A DNA stretch of 20,931 nucleotides from Ophiothrix spiculata (Eukaryota; Echinodermata; Ophiuroidea; Amphilepidida; Ophiotrichidae). The notes below the pieces were generated by a model. It saw nothing but the letters and a program-made list of their open reading frames with translations, was not told where the DNA came from and made no database searches. The stretch lies in assembly GCA_000969725.1 (NCBI GenBank), contig JXSR01S035513.1. One strand, written 5' to 3'. Both the position numbers and the translations under genes were made by a program. Positions 1 to 9,633 of the stretch are shown one piece after another (the first letter of the stretch is position 1; every line of letters starts with the position of its first letter).

Positions 1-550
1 TTGTCCAAACTTGCACTATGAATAGTCCTGGCATATCCCGGTGGAGTCATTTCAAAGTCAACCATGGTCAAAGGTAATTTGAGGTCAAATCTTTAAATTG
101 TTTAGAAACTTGAGCTGAAGTCATGTTGGATCATCTAAAGTCGTTTTAAGGCCACAGCCTTAACTATGTGAGTTATACCATGAAATAGCCATACATAATT
201 CCAGGAGTGTCCAAAGGGTCATTCAAGATTAAGGGTCATTTTGAGGTCAAATCTTGGAATTTATTTTTGAAGTCAAGCTGTGGTCACCTATGGTCATTTC
301 AAGGTCAAAAACTTAAATCCAGCCATGGCAATTCAGGGTCTGGGTTCAAAGATAAGATCATAATTCAGTCTTCTGCTGGTACATTGAAATTCTGTGCTTT
401 TTTGTTTGTCTGTTTGTTTTGTTTTACTATAACTTTTATTTTATCAGTAAGATTTTGAGTTCTATTAGAATTAAAGTAGCCGTGGACAAACAAGCAGCAC
501 AATTTTGCATGGTCTAAATTGGGAAAAACAAAATAAAGTGTTTGTGTCCT
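1..550. repeat. Degenerate GGTCA-rich repetitive stretch in MIOS intron
   Basis: Words such as GAGGTCAAATCTT (near 82 and 244), TCATTTCAA and ATGGTCA recur at irregular spacing from 45 to 350. This suggests a decayed tandem or interspersed repeat. The 83-codon open frame at 207-458 is low-complexity and resembles nothing known. No exon was found. Confidence 0.45.
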
Positions 551-768
551 GTAACATGTTGAAAAAGAAGAGGGTTGGTAGGTGGGAAGAACATTTTGTT
601 TGGGGGAAAATTATGTGATTCAATAGGAATAATTTAATGAGAGCAACAAATTGACTATTTTTTTTTAAATTATTTTGGTCAGTTTAATGATAAAACTGTT
701 TATTTTGGAGCACTTTTTCAGAGAGTAGGGTTACAGGAAGCACAAACTTATTTTGCCTTGGCCTTGCT
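551..768 (+). repeat. Dispersed repeat family, copy 1
   Basis: This stretch aligns in the same orientation to 13205-13404. Shared blocks include GAAGAGGGTTGGTAGGT, TTCAATAGGAA, TTATTTTGGT, GGAGCACTTTTTCAGAGA and AGTAGGGTT. Gaps and substitutions show two old copies. No terminal repeats or coding sequence were recognised, so the element class is unknown. Confidence 0.75.
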
Positions 769-1660
769 AGACAGCACCATTCTATTAACAAAAAGCATGC
801 TCTTCCTGAAAGTCTTACAGTTATGACCTACCATCACAAACATCCAGTAAAGCCAGCATTTTTCATTTTGAGCTACAGTACAAAATATACACAAAAGTGG
901 TATTTGATACACAATTGTGATTTTTGCAGATTTGAAATGTACATGCCTTTCTCAAACTCTTAGCGTAATATTCGATTGCAATTCAGCTCCAAGATCTAAC
1001 ATTTTGTTTATGCAGTCGCTTAGGTATGTGCATAATATGGGAATTTTAATATACATTATCTTAGTGTTAGATTTTCTGACATGTCATGATTTAAACAATT
1101 GTAACTCTACATCTTGGTTGTCATATGAATATTAAATGAGTATCATTTTGAAAGCTGAAGGTGTGTTCTTTTTGAATCTGCAGTAAAAACAAATTAAACC
1201 TAAGGCTGACTTTATGGGACGTTTGTGTAAGATGGTCACAGTTAGTCATCTTCGAGGGGTAACATGGTAGCTACTTTGAAGGGTCGAGGGATTTATTTTG
1301 TCAAATAATTGGACTTTTGAAAATGTAAACAATCAGTGTAGAGTAGGATATCAGGAACTCTAAAATGGTAAATTTGAAGCATTTGAATGAACAACTCTGT
1401 GGGAACTGATGTTCTCTCCAAGGTTTTTGAGCTTGCGCCAAATCAACCAATTTTCACAAAGTTGAAGATGTGCTCGCACCACCAAAATCATGTGTTATGG
1501 CTGAAAATTGGCTAAATAAAGTGTGAATAATTTTCCCAGCTTCTGGGCCAATGGCGCGCCATACAGCCTTAGCAGTAAGATTGGTAAGAACCCCGAGGAG
1601 GAAATTTTGACCTTTACCTTCATGACACCCATCCTACTGTGCATTTATTTGATTGATGAT
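769..1660. other. MIOS intron sequence without recognised feature
   Basis: It is AT-rich non-coding sequence. The 72-codon open frame at 917-1135 has no recognisable motif and no plausible MIOS content. A short inverted pair (AACCAATTTTCA near 1448 and TGAAAATTGG near 1501) is the only structure noted. Confidence 0.5.
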
Positions 1661-1702
1661 AATGTCTAGGGCGGAGTTGTGTTAAACTCCGCCCTAGACA
1701 TT
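1661..1702. repeat. Perfect 18-bp inverted repeat (hairpin, 6-nt loop)
   Basis: AATGTCTAGGGCGGAGTT at 1661-1678 is exactly complemented by 1685-1702, with loop GTGTTA. The stem is GC-rich against an AT-rich background. No copy was seen elsewhere in the window. It could be a collapsed foldback element or a structured site. It lacks the CTRR end expected of a Helitron immediately downstream. Confidence 0.9.
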
Positions 1703-2007
1703 TCCACTGGCAATCCTTTAGTGTAGAACCAGACCTGCATTGTTGCCTCTTTAAGAAGCTTGCACCACATTAACATACTAATAACAAAATGTGCATGTGC
1801 ATGTCTCAAAATTAATGTTAGTGTCTCAAAGGAATCTTGATAAAATGGACATGGGCCTCATTTCAATCACTTGAGTCAATTTAGATTATTTTTCAACTGT
1901 CAGATATGGTTAAAACATAAAACAGGCCCACCATATATCTTAGAGCAGCCATCCATCCTCAGACCCAACATCTTCCCATTCTTAGGTCATACAATTCTTT
2001 TGCCATC

Positions 2008-3137
2008 CATAAATGTTCATCATACCTACTCCAAGAAATTACACTTCAAGAAATCACACTTAGTTATGAATGTTTCATCAAGTCACATCAACTAACAGCT
2101 ACCTTTATCAACACTATTGGTAAAATGACAATCTGTTCTTGACTCTTGCTGGCATGAAATCTTCCTGATTTTTCAGGAATTCAGGATTTGTTACCTCAAA
2201 ATCTGTGGTCTCTGAGTTCAGTGTGAATTAGATTTTTTTTTTTTTTGGGGTGGGGGTGACCTGAGGTGACATTATATATGAAGGAAATGTCTTGATAATT
2301 AAATGAAATACTGGTTTTTAACCCATATAGGATATTTTAATAACTTTGTATAGTAGCCAGTTAGTTAATTTTTACTGCATGAAATTGCCTTTCAGAAGGC
2401 GTCAAAATAGCCAAAATCAGTTAGCTTCCGGGGCCTGTGTCCCCTGGAGGACCCCTATAAGGCGGCCCCCTGGACCCCAGTCGATTTGTGCTCCGCTCAC
2501 TATGCTTTCTTTTCCTGCCCTTTTCAAGAAATCCATTCTCATGCCTGCTCTTGTTAACAAAATTGCCATATGATTTCTTTAGATCGTCAAAAATGTGACT
2601 TAATTGGTATTGCCCCTCGTCCTTGTTCATGGTGTTTTTAAGGTTTCTAATCGCCCCTCCTTAATCCAAGGTTTTTACCGATCACACTCTCTGCCTAGAA
2701 TCGCTGTATATTGTCCCAATCAATTACATGGTTGTGATCTACAGTGTGATCTGAGATTGCTGATTTGTGTACCATAGATTGCAAGTCTGTTCTGTTTGAT
2801 CTAGTTCAATTTCCAGAATATTTGTTAGCATCTGATTGGTGTTCCTCAATACATTTTTTGAGCTTGTGGCCAGTTTCAACAATATATGAAAGTGGACAGT
2901 TTCTACATGGAACAGAAAATATGACATCCATAGCATTTAATGGAACTTGCTTGTCTTTGGGATGCACGTGCATATTTCTTAAAGTTCAATGGGTTTAAGA
3001 AACAGCCAAATAAGAGTCAAGAACAGAAGGTCGTCAAGAACAAGTTGTCATTTCACCCTTAGTGTTGATAAAGTTAGTGACAAAACATCCACAAGTAACT
3101 GTAATTTCTTGGGCTAGCTACGATGAACCTTAATATA
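2008..3137. repeat. Inverted arms flanking the Penelope-like fragment
   Basis: Sequence at about 2008-2150 aligns to the reverse complement of about 3011-3137. Matching blocks in order are GTTCATC, CCAAGAAATTAC, TTTATCAACACTA, AAATGACAA and GTTCTTGAC. The arms differ by small gaps. They enclose the endonuclease remnant, as expected for two head-to-head partial copies of one retroelement or for its terminal repeats in inverted order. Confidence 0.6.
2421..2985 (-). pseudogene. Penelope-like retroelement, GIY-YIG endonuclease remnant (broken)
   Basis: On the - strand, 2985 to about 2808 encodes a stretch with HPKDKQ, VPCRNCPLSYIVETGHKLKK and EEHQ, matching the GIY-YIG endonuclease of Penelope-like elements (Y-hydrophobic-GETG...EH, usually CxxCP before it). 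It continues after a stop with KSAISDHTVDHNHVIDWDN, then in other frames with WIKEG and MNKDEGQYQLSHIFDD, the classic C-terminal block. At least two in-frame stops (at GNY-like 'SGN*' and 'IQRF*') and two frameshifts show that it is dead. The reverse transcriptase part is not recognisable upstream. Family assignment is from recalled motifs; it lies in a MIOS intron, antisense to the gene. Confidence 0.85.
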
Positions 3138-3243
3138 TCATGTTTCAACAACAGTCCTGATCAATCTCTCTTGGGACTTTTTTCACCATTCTTTCCTTTA
3201 TGCACCTATGTAATATGTACTTTATATATATTTTTTTCTTCAG

Positions 3244-3373
3244 CCTGCAACTTGTTTCAAGTGCCGTAAAGCTCTCCCGCGATGTTCACTCTGCCTTATG
3301 AATATGGGAACAATGTCAGGTCTCAAACATGTGCTTCCACCAGTCGGTAAAAACCGTTCCGTCTCACCGCCAG
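3244..3373 (+). CDS. MIOS: MIOS exon with first zinc-ligand pairs
   Basis: The exon begins after a T-rich tract ending TTTCTTCAG and ends at CCAG before GTATGA. It is 130 bp: 43 codons plus one base. It opens in frame 0 with PATCFKCRKALPRCSLC, giving four cysteines spaced C-x2-C-x6-C-x2-C, followed by LMNMGT, a typical MIOS stretch. The tail KNRSVSPP is a serine/proline linker where family members vary. The reverse strand of this exon is also open for 85 codons, but that reading shows no recognisable family and is treated as a shadow. Confidence 0.93.
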
Positions 3374-6300
3374 GTATGAATGAATTATTCATTATATTCA
3401 GCTTATTCCTTTTGAGTCCATCTAACTTGATTAATAACAAGGACAATGTGGCAAGTGAAATAATTCTGTTTTCTTGAAAACTCATGTCCGCTTTCAAGAG
3501 GGCAGTGTAACAGAATTTGTTGGTCAGTGGCGGGAAGATTTTGACAAAACGTGCGTGTGGTATCTAAGCGTAAGATTTGCGCCTAATACGCAAAACGCAA
3601 CGCGCGCACTAGGTTTTTACGCATTGTCTTCCCGGTAAGCGCCGAAAATAGCGCGAAATAGTAACGAGTTGCTACGAGTGCTCCCGAACCAACCGGCCTT
3701 CAGTGATAAAACTTTTAACGTGTGTTTTCCTATACTAAAAAATGTTGTTTTTTCACATATTTGCTACTTGTAGAATTTTTTTATATTTGGCTGGTCAATT
3801 GTGAATGTCAAGTGGATGTCAAATCGAGAAAAAAATTATAAGGTCACCGACTGTTAAAAAAAGATAGCGTGAGATGAAATTACATGGGGTAAAATCTAAA
3901 AAAAACAATTTTATCATCGGAAATGTCGAAATTCAGTTGTATAACATGGAACAGATAAAAAAAGTTAATTACACCAAGTAATCTAACGCTCGAGTTTTCA
4001 AGTTATCGTTCATTAAAAGAAAAATTACGTCATCATATCTGACGTCATAGCGCACTTAGATGGTCGGTGACCCCCATTTTTTATTTCTGAATTTTGAAGT
4101 TTAGACTCTTATCTATTAACTGACAAAAAATAAACAAAATCTACTGGTAGCAACTTATCACCGCGATCGTCCTTAAATTAGAAACCAACTTAAGTAGAAT
4201 AGTACTTAAGGTTTGCTATTTTCGATTTTGTGTTTTGAATTTAAAGGGCCATCGGACAAATTCAGCATCATCCCTAAACTTGTCCTGTGAAACTCATTAT
4301 GACAAAGTTGCTGGATATAGAGAAATTAGTTTTTTTCTCTAAAATTTGTTGTCAGATTTTCAAAAACAATAAAGTGCAAAAGAAATGGCACTTTTTATAT
4401 CAGGATATGCATGATTTTGTGTAACGCGGAAAATCACAGAAACTAGAATATTTGAAAAATGGAATTTTGAGTTTGTAAATGGATAAACTCTGTTTTGGGA
4501 TATAGATTTCTAACTAAATTTGGTATCAGGGCTTTCTGTTCACATCACCCAAATCAGCTGATTGCAGTTGGGATTTAGACGTTTCTATATAAAAGTGTAG
4601 GAATTTCATATTTTAGTGCTTGACAAGTCCATTCTAAAAAGTTGTTGTAAATAATGTGAATTGAACTTCATATAATCATGGTATTTTAACATATCCACGT
4701 CACTTGCTATACGCATTTCGAGCCTGCCTTCTTGGCTCTGTAGTAATAGTGAAGTGTTAGTATTAAACAGTCATACAATTGATATAACACTTTTATTTTC
4801 AGATCCTTCCAGTTCAGATAAACAGACAGACTTTACTAAATGGTTCACATGGTGCCAATCATGTAGGCATGGGGGTCATGCAAACCACCTCACAGAATGG
4901 TTTAGGTAAGTTGCTTATCTGGTATCATGCACTGTATGCAGTGCCTCAACGTAAAGTGTTTTCTCAAGGGTGAAACGAGACTTTTCAACCACAGACAAAT
5001 TAGAGGAGAGATTTTTGCCTAAGGAAATAAGCAGACCAACAGGGTAAGATGATTTGTCAGGGAGATTAAAGATGAGCAAGAAGTCGTTGTATAAGCAGTG
5101 CCTAATTAGTGGCCTGCCAAGTCTGGTGTTTGAATGGGATGGGAAACCACCCATTATTAGAGCAAAAATACGGTAGTTATACTCTGTGAATCTAGAAGTA
5201 TGCAACAAGTAGCCGATTAATGCACATAAACCAATATGACCATACGGGGAAGTAAATTAGTCTGTATTTTTTGAATCATAACCATGTAGCAAATCTTGCT
5301 GAATATTCAAATGAATTTATTTTCAATGTTTTTCCATGTGGTAGCAACAAAATTAGCCAAAAATAATACCAAAATCATGGATGATTCAAGTACAAAAATA
5401 TTAATATGCAGTGATTTGTTGGTTTTAATCAATCACTAGCATCTTCTCCAATACAAAACCATCAGTTCACCATGTTGTAGAATACAAGGGATATGCTATG
5501 GATCTCGTAACAGAGTCTGATTGCTTGTCGCATACTTCAAGGTTTATAGAGTATAGGTTACAGGAATGATAGCAGCAATTGACTTGTGCTGGACAATTTG
5601 GTGAGAAAATTACTAATGAGACAAGATAGTGTTATGTATTTTTGGCCTGTTTCTAGCCCTGTTTAGTCCTCTTTTATTTTTCAAAACTATAAATCAGACA
5701 AGTTCTTCAGTTTAATTGTCCTATAAACATCTATGATTAAACATAAGGCATGTTTTGAACTAATTATGAAGACATTAGTCTATTAAACCATCTGAGCAAA
5801 TCCAAATATAAAACCATGTGAAATCAGTATATTATATAATATACTTGCTATGTTTGTTCCTGTTCCATGAAAGAGTTAATTTATGTTTATTTTTTCATTC
5901 ACATTAATAAGAGTAGGCAAGAGGTTCAGGGATGGTAAAAACTGGCAAAATCGGCCGAGTATCATCGAACTCTGCTAAGCAAAGTCTTTAAATATGTCAG
6001 AGTTCACACACTTTCTCGAGTAATAAAGCTGAGCCTGTGAGCTCTGTCACCAATTTACCACTCACTGGGAACTGTTGAGCAGCTATTGAGCTAGACATGA
6101 CCGAGTGATGGCAGCTCACTTGCAGCTCCCTAAGTTGTGAGTGAGCAATTGTGCTATTTTTTACTACTCAGTCAACTCTCTAATACCTACTATTTCGAAA
6201 AGTGACTGAAGAAAAAGAGCTTTCCCAAAATTCTGGTTACATCTTGGAACTCACTGAAAACATAAATTTTAAAAGCTCAGTCAAGGATAGGCATGTTCAT

Positions 6301-6915
6301 AGAAATCATTTGTTTTCAACAAAATGATGTTAGATGGAAAGATATTTTAATTCCTTTCAAAATGAGGGGTCAACCATCTGAAACGGTGAAGAAATGGTGA
6401 AGTTGGTGGTGAAAAACAGATCCTGAAATTTCCCCAAATATTGTGACCCTGGTATTGCCATTGACTTTGTACTGTAAGACCTATTTTTTCACCATGAAGG
6501 AGCATTTTACAAAAAAGCGCTTCCATTTCATGAAATTTGGCTGTTACTATCAGATTTGTTATGTATCAAGGATTTAAGATCCACATTTTTTACTGAAAAC
6601 TATTCACATTTTGGGATTAAAAATCATTTTTTCTGATTTCCCCATAAGGTCCCACTCCTGGCCACAATTTTTTGCAAAAGAGTGAGCCCTCTAGAGGCCA
6701 ATTTGAGCCCACCACTATCATCAAGGACTCTTTCTAAATGTGACCTTAGTCTTACCAATTTTTGAGTTATTGATATTCAATCATGTCAATATTATTGATA
6801 TTTTTTGTTTTGCAGAGATCATAGGGAATGTCCAGTGACTGGCTGCCCATGTCACTGTATGCAGATGGACTCAGTAGGAACAGTACTATCAACAGAAAGT
6901 ATAGCACCGACGTGA
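3244..6915 (+). CDS. MIOS: MIOS (GATOR2 subunit), 3' part of gene: last three coding exons
   Basis: MIOS is a WD-repeat subunit of GATOR2, which relays amino-acid sufficiency to mTORC1 at the lysosome by opposing GATOR1. Joining 3244-3373, 4803-4905 and 6816-6912 plus TGA at 6913-6915 gives 110 uninterrupted C-terminal residues. They contain the family's zinc-binding module: CFKCRKALPRCSLC (C-x2-C-x6-C-x2-C), then WCQSCRHGGHANH, then CPVTGCPCHC. Both junctions keep frame, with codons split G|AT and AG|A, and all introns end in AG and begin with GT. The match to MIOS C-termini is from memory and strong (RKxLPRC, WFTWCQ, CRHGGHA, DHxECPV). The WD-repeat and helical regions, roughly 750 residues in the usual protein, must lie upstream of this window, since I find no further exon in 1-3243. 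WDR24 and WDR59 carry related zinc ends, but the LPRCxLC and FTWCQ wording favours MIOS. Confidence 0.95.
3374..4802. other. MIOS intron; short inverted repeats only
   Basis: The intron is bounded by GTATGA and TTTTCAG. GGTCACCGAC at 3842-3851 is exactly inverted at 4063-4072, possibly the ends of a small decayed element. A CpG-rich patch at 3520-3700 contains GCGGGAAGA and its near-inverse TCTTCCCGG. A CRE word TGACGTCA sits at 4040-4047. No exon was found. Confidence 0.55.
4803..4905 (+). CDS. MIOS: MIOS exon with CxxC and HGGH zinc ligands
   Basis: The exon is preceded by the acceptor TTTTATTTTCAG and followed by the donor GTAAGT. It is 103 bp: two bases finish the split Asp codon, then 33 codons, then AG of an Arg codon. 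The translation includes DFTKWFTWCQSCRHGGHANH and LTEWF. The CQSC pair and the HGGHANH histidines are zinc ligands of the GATOR2 C-terminal RING-like domain, from family knowledge. Neither other forward frame gives a recognisable product. Confidence 0.95.
4906..6815. other. MIOS last intron; nothing recognised
   Basis: It is a 1.9-kb intron between a GTAAGT donor and a TTGTTTTGCAG acceptor. The reverse-strand open frame at 4915-5208 starts beside the donor and shows no known motif. No inverted repeat with flanking duplication and no exon were found. Confidence 0.6.
6816..6915 (+). CDS. MIOS: MIOS terminal coding exon and stop
   Basis: The acceptor is TTTTGTTTTGCAG at 6803-6815. The first base completes Arg (AG|A). 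The exon then reads DHRECPVTGCPCHCMQMDSV and ends STESIAPT before TGA at 6913-6915. The cysteine cluster C-x4-C-x-C-x-C plus the preceding DH is the final zinc-binding part of the MIOS C-terminus. The protein ends about 14 residues after the last cluster residues, as in vertebrate relatives recalled from memory. Confidence 0.95.
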
Positions 6916-7610
6916 CGATAAGCCAATAGCATTGGAATAGGACTGTAGTTTATTTATCCAAGAAAAACCACAAATTGAAATAAGATAAAGGGTTTGCGTG
7001 TGACGTCATATATCACAACACCAATCCTGTCAACGTTTCATTCTGTTCATAACACCCAATTTTAACTGAATAATAACACAAGTATTCTGTCAGACGCAGT
7101 TGTTGAATTTGGCGTACTCATTCATTGTTACTGGCGTGAAACTTACTGTGCGATGTCTATGGAGTGAACCAGTATTTCCAAAATATTTAATGTTTCTGCT
7201 CTGATTCATTAATTTTTTCTTACTATAGACCATATCTATAATTGACATACTCCCGCCGTTGATGGGGTAAATCCACAGAATTGGACGGGGAACGGAACTC
7301 AGAGCGAGATCAAGTAGTGTATTTATCATACTTGGCCTTGTTCCGATTCCCCGCCCGATATATCAAAGAAAGGGATTGATACAAAAATAATTTAGCTGCA
7401 AAGATCAATTTTGTAGACTTTGTCATTCACCTCCAATGCAATGTTTCACGCCAGGGAGTAACATGGAACAGCCTCGATTGACCAATCAGAAGACAGGATT
7501 CTAGTCTGTTACATCAGTGCGTCCAACAGAATCCATTCAGTTTAAATATCAAACCATGATATGAAGTAAAGCAACAGTCGCCAAAAACGCAAAATAAAAC
7601 CCTCATGAAA
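6916..7610 (+). other. Probable MIOS 3' UTR, with nested inverted repeats
   Basis: No coding pattern follows the MIOS stop. The first canonical AATAAA downstream is at 7593-7598, so a 3' UTR of about 0.7 kb is the simplest reading. Inside it, 12 bp at 7131-7142 (CTGGCGTGAAAC) are exactly repeated in reverse complement at 7443-7454. A second pair, 7283-7298 with 7340-7356, folds with one mismatch and one bulge. The CRE-like word TGACGTCA occurs at 7001-7008. The exact polyadenylation point cannot be read from DNA. Confidence 0.5.
7593..7598 (+). terminator. Candidate MIOS polyadenylation signal AATAAA
   Basis: This is the first canonical AATAAA after the MIOS stop codon, 678 bp downstream. 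It sits in an A-rich stretch followed by T-rich sequence from about 7610. Weaker variants such as AATAAT near 7071 exist upstream, so a shorter transcript is possible. Confidence 0.45.
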
Positions 7611-8010
7611 ATTTATACTTTATTTAGTCTTTTTGGGAATCATGGACTTGGGTGAGTGTTACATTCCTGTTTTATTTTCTTTCCAAGTAACAAAAATATG
7701 AACTTTGATGAGAATTTCTCATTAGTTCTGTTAATGTCAGAATGTTTCCTTAAAGAGAAATGGTTGAAATAGTTGCAAATTTCTGAAAAATGTTGTCCAT
7801 CATGTCATGTACTGTTATAATATAGTTCTGTGTATGTTTTGGGGTTTATAAAACAAGACCTGGTATGGTATCGTTCAGGGTTGTAGCTAGAAAAGAATAT
7901 TGTTGGTATTGAAATACTTTGAATCCGTCATTATAAAAGTATATTGCTATCCCAAACTGGAAAATCGATTTGCTGCACTACCACTATTAGACTACTGGGA
8001 ATTCAACATG
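7611..8010. other. Intergenic, nothing recognised
   Basis: This is AT-rich sequence downstream of MIOS and before the hAT-like target site. GGGTTGTAGCTAG near 7878 resembles a hAT-type end, but no partner was found. Confidence 0.5.
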
Positions 8011-8018
8011 CTTCAGAT

Positions 8019-8105
8019 CAGTGTTGTAGCCGAGGACCTGGTGGCCAAGGCCTTGGTATCCGAGGCCAAGGACTTGGGTCTCCGAGGCCAAGGCCGAGGA
8101 CTAAG
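8019..8105. repeat. GGCCAAGG-rich subterminal repeats, left end of hAT-like element
   Basis: Words CCGAGGAC, GGCCAAGG and CCGAGGCCAAGG repeat four to five times within 90 bp just inside the terminal repeat. The opposite end (10315-10398) has the same vocabulary in inverted orientation. Subterminal short repeats are common transposase-binding sites in hAT elements. They also generate the two spurious open frames at 7900-8168. Confidence 0.7.
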
Positions 8106-8119
8106 TTAATTTTGATAAT

Positions 8120-8636
8120 TAAAAAAGGACTGAACTGTATTACACTTTTTTACAAAGCAACTAGTTAACTATTCAACAATGGGTACCCGTGCTGCTATAG
8201 ACACACTCATGCTTCATCTGGTATTTGACGAACTTTTTGAAAACAATTTTCGGTTTGACCTTGAAAATGACCTTTGATGATTGTGTACTAACTCTATTAG
8301 TTGGTTACTCCTAGAGGTTGGCCATGAGGTGTGTAAGTTTGGTCGTGATTGATGCACGGGTCTCTTGAGTTATGCGTATATACACCCAAACGCATCCCAC
8401 ATTTTTGACCTTGAACTCGGATGGCTTAACGAACACAAACTCAATCTTTCTCAGACCAAGTTAAAGATAAATAAAGAAAATAGACGGACAGGCAGAAACA
8501 AAGATATATTCTCATATATGAGAATAAATTTAACAGTCAACTTAATCAAAAAAATAGTCTACGGTACTTGTAGACCAAAATAAAATCAAGACTGCAATTT
8601 GGAAGTCAGACGTGCTACATGCGGGGCTACATATAG
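8120..8636. other. Interior of hAT-like element, left segment, no gene
   Basis: This is non-coding sequence with several TGACCTT words (TTTGACCTTGAAAATGACCTT near 8255, TTTGACCTTGAACTC near 8403). A palindrome ATATTCTCATATATGAGAATA lies near 8506-8526. TGTGTACTAACTCTAT near 8284 is inverted near 9071-9086, which hints that a further older inverted repeat encloses the nested MITE. Confidence 0.5.
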
Positions 8637-8644
8637 GTTCCAAT

Positions 8645-9064
8645 CAAGGAAGTTATAGGGGGAAGAGGGTTTCTCCGCCATCTTGTGTCGCTCACGGAGC
8701 AGAGTTATTGTACCTCCGGATATATTCGGAATTTGACCCGATATCCAGGCAGATCGCGTAAACTAAACTGAAACTGAAATCTTCAACTGACGCATATACA
8801 GCGTGTGCATTTTGTTTCACGCGCAAACTGTGTCTGCGTTTCATGTAGCGTGCATTGCGACTTGCTCTGATTAAAGTACGCCAATTTTCCCGCTAATCCG
8901 TTGCGAAGACTCTCAAAGTGTTGCACGCGGAGCCGTAAAATGCCGGAGGTACAATAACTCACCCTCCATGAGCGACAATCCAAGATGGCTGCCGTCCCAT
9001 TGGATTTACACGGCGATGAAATCAAAATGGCGGAGAAACCCTGTTCCCCCCTATAACTTCCTTG
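8645..9064. mobile_element. hAT-like MITE, 420 bp, nested in larger element
   Basis: It begins CAAGGAAGTTATAGGGGG and ends with the complement. It is flanked by the identical 8-bp GTTCCAAT at 8637-8644 and 9065-9072. The long inverted arms include TTTCTCCGCCAT, TCGCTCA, GAGTTATTGTACCTCCGG and their complements. The right arm carries about 40 bp missing from the left arm, bounded by GCCATTTTG and GCCATCTTG. CAAGATGGCG-type words (YY1-like) occur in both arms. It has no coding capacity; the 89-codon open frame at 8968-9237 crosses its edge and is spurious. Confidence 0.9.
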
Positions 9065-9629
9065 GTTCCAATAGAGTTAGTACACAATTACCTGAGGTCT
9101 TTACACCAGATTTATCTATGGGCTCTAATCAGCTCGGGGGATCCACTGACTACATTGCTTGGTACGCATGCTCTTCAGAAAACTCATCGAAAAGGGTCGG
9201 CTATGTCTTGAGGAAAAGGGGGGCCTTTTCAGGGTAACCCTCGATGTTGAGGGTTGTCAATTTTATGATGTCTTTGACGTTTTTAGGGTTACCTTTTCAT
9301 CAGCTATTCTAAAATTCAACAGAAAATGCTTCCAATAATACACTATATTAATGTTATTTATGGCAGTAAATAGTGCGTTACGCTGTTAAGGGTCCACTTT
9401 TTTCTTCAAGCGGCCCGGGCTAACCTTTGTTTGTAATTTTATTTTTTATGTACTACTGACAACTTGTATAGAGTTCATGACTCATTTACAAAAAAGGGGA
9501 TAAGTCACTGGTCTAAAAAGTGAAACAAGAAAAGGAAACCAATCAATAGTCCTGGTTCTTTTGTACAGGGGAAGAAAGAGACCATCCTCTGACGTTTTAT
9601 ATGATTGGCACCAGTCATGAAAGTCACAT
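9065..9629. other. Interior of hAT-like element, middle segment, no gene
   Basis: No transposase motif is visible. A palindrome AACCCTCGATGTTGAGGGTT lies at 9236-9255. The 60-codon reverse frame at 9482-9664 runs into the next MITE and shows no known domain. Confidence 0.5.
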
Positions 9630-9633
9630 TTAA

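Noticed and set aside
1661-1702. Helitron terminal hairpin
   Set aside because: No CTRR end follows within the expected few bases, and no Helitron 5' end was seen.
3240-3497. 85-codon - strand open frame over the first MIOS exon
   Set aside because: The + strand reading is a clear MIOS zinc-module exon with splice sites; the reverse frame has no motif.
4915-5208. 97-codon - strand open frame
   Set aside because: It lies inside a MIOS intron, has no recognisable domain and no splice-linked partners.
7090-7329. 79-codon - strand open frame opposite the MIOS 3' UTR
   Set aside because: There is no motif; it overlaps inverted repeats and is likely chance.
7900-8168. Two overlapping + open frames
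   Set aside because: They are produced by GGCCAAGG-type subterminal repeats at the left end of the hAT-like element.
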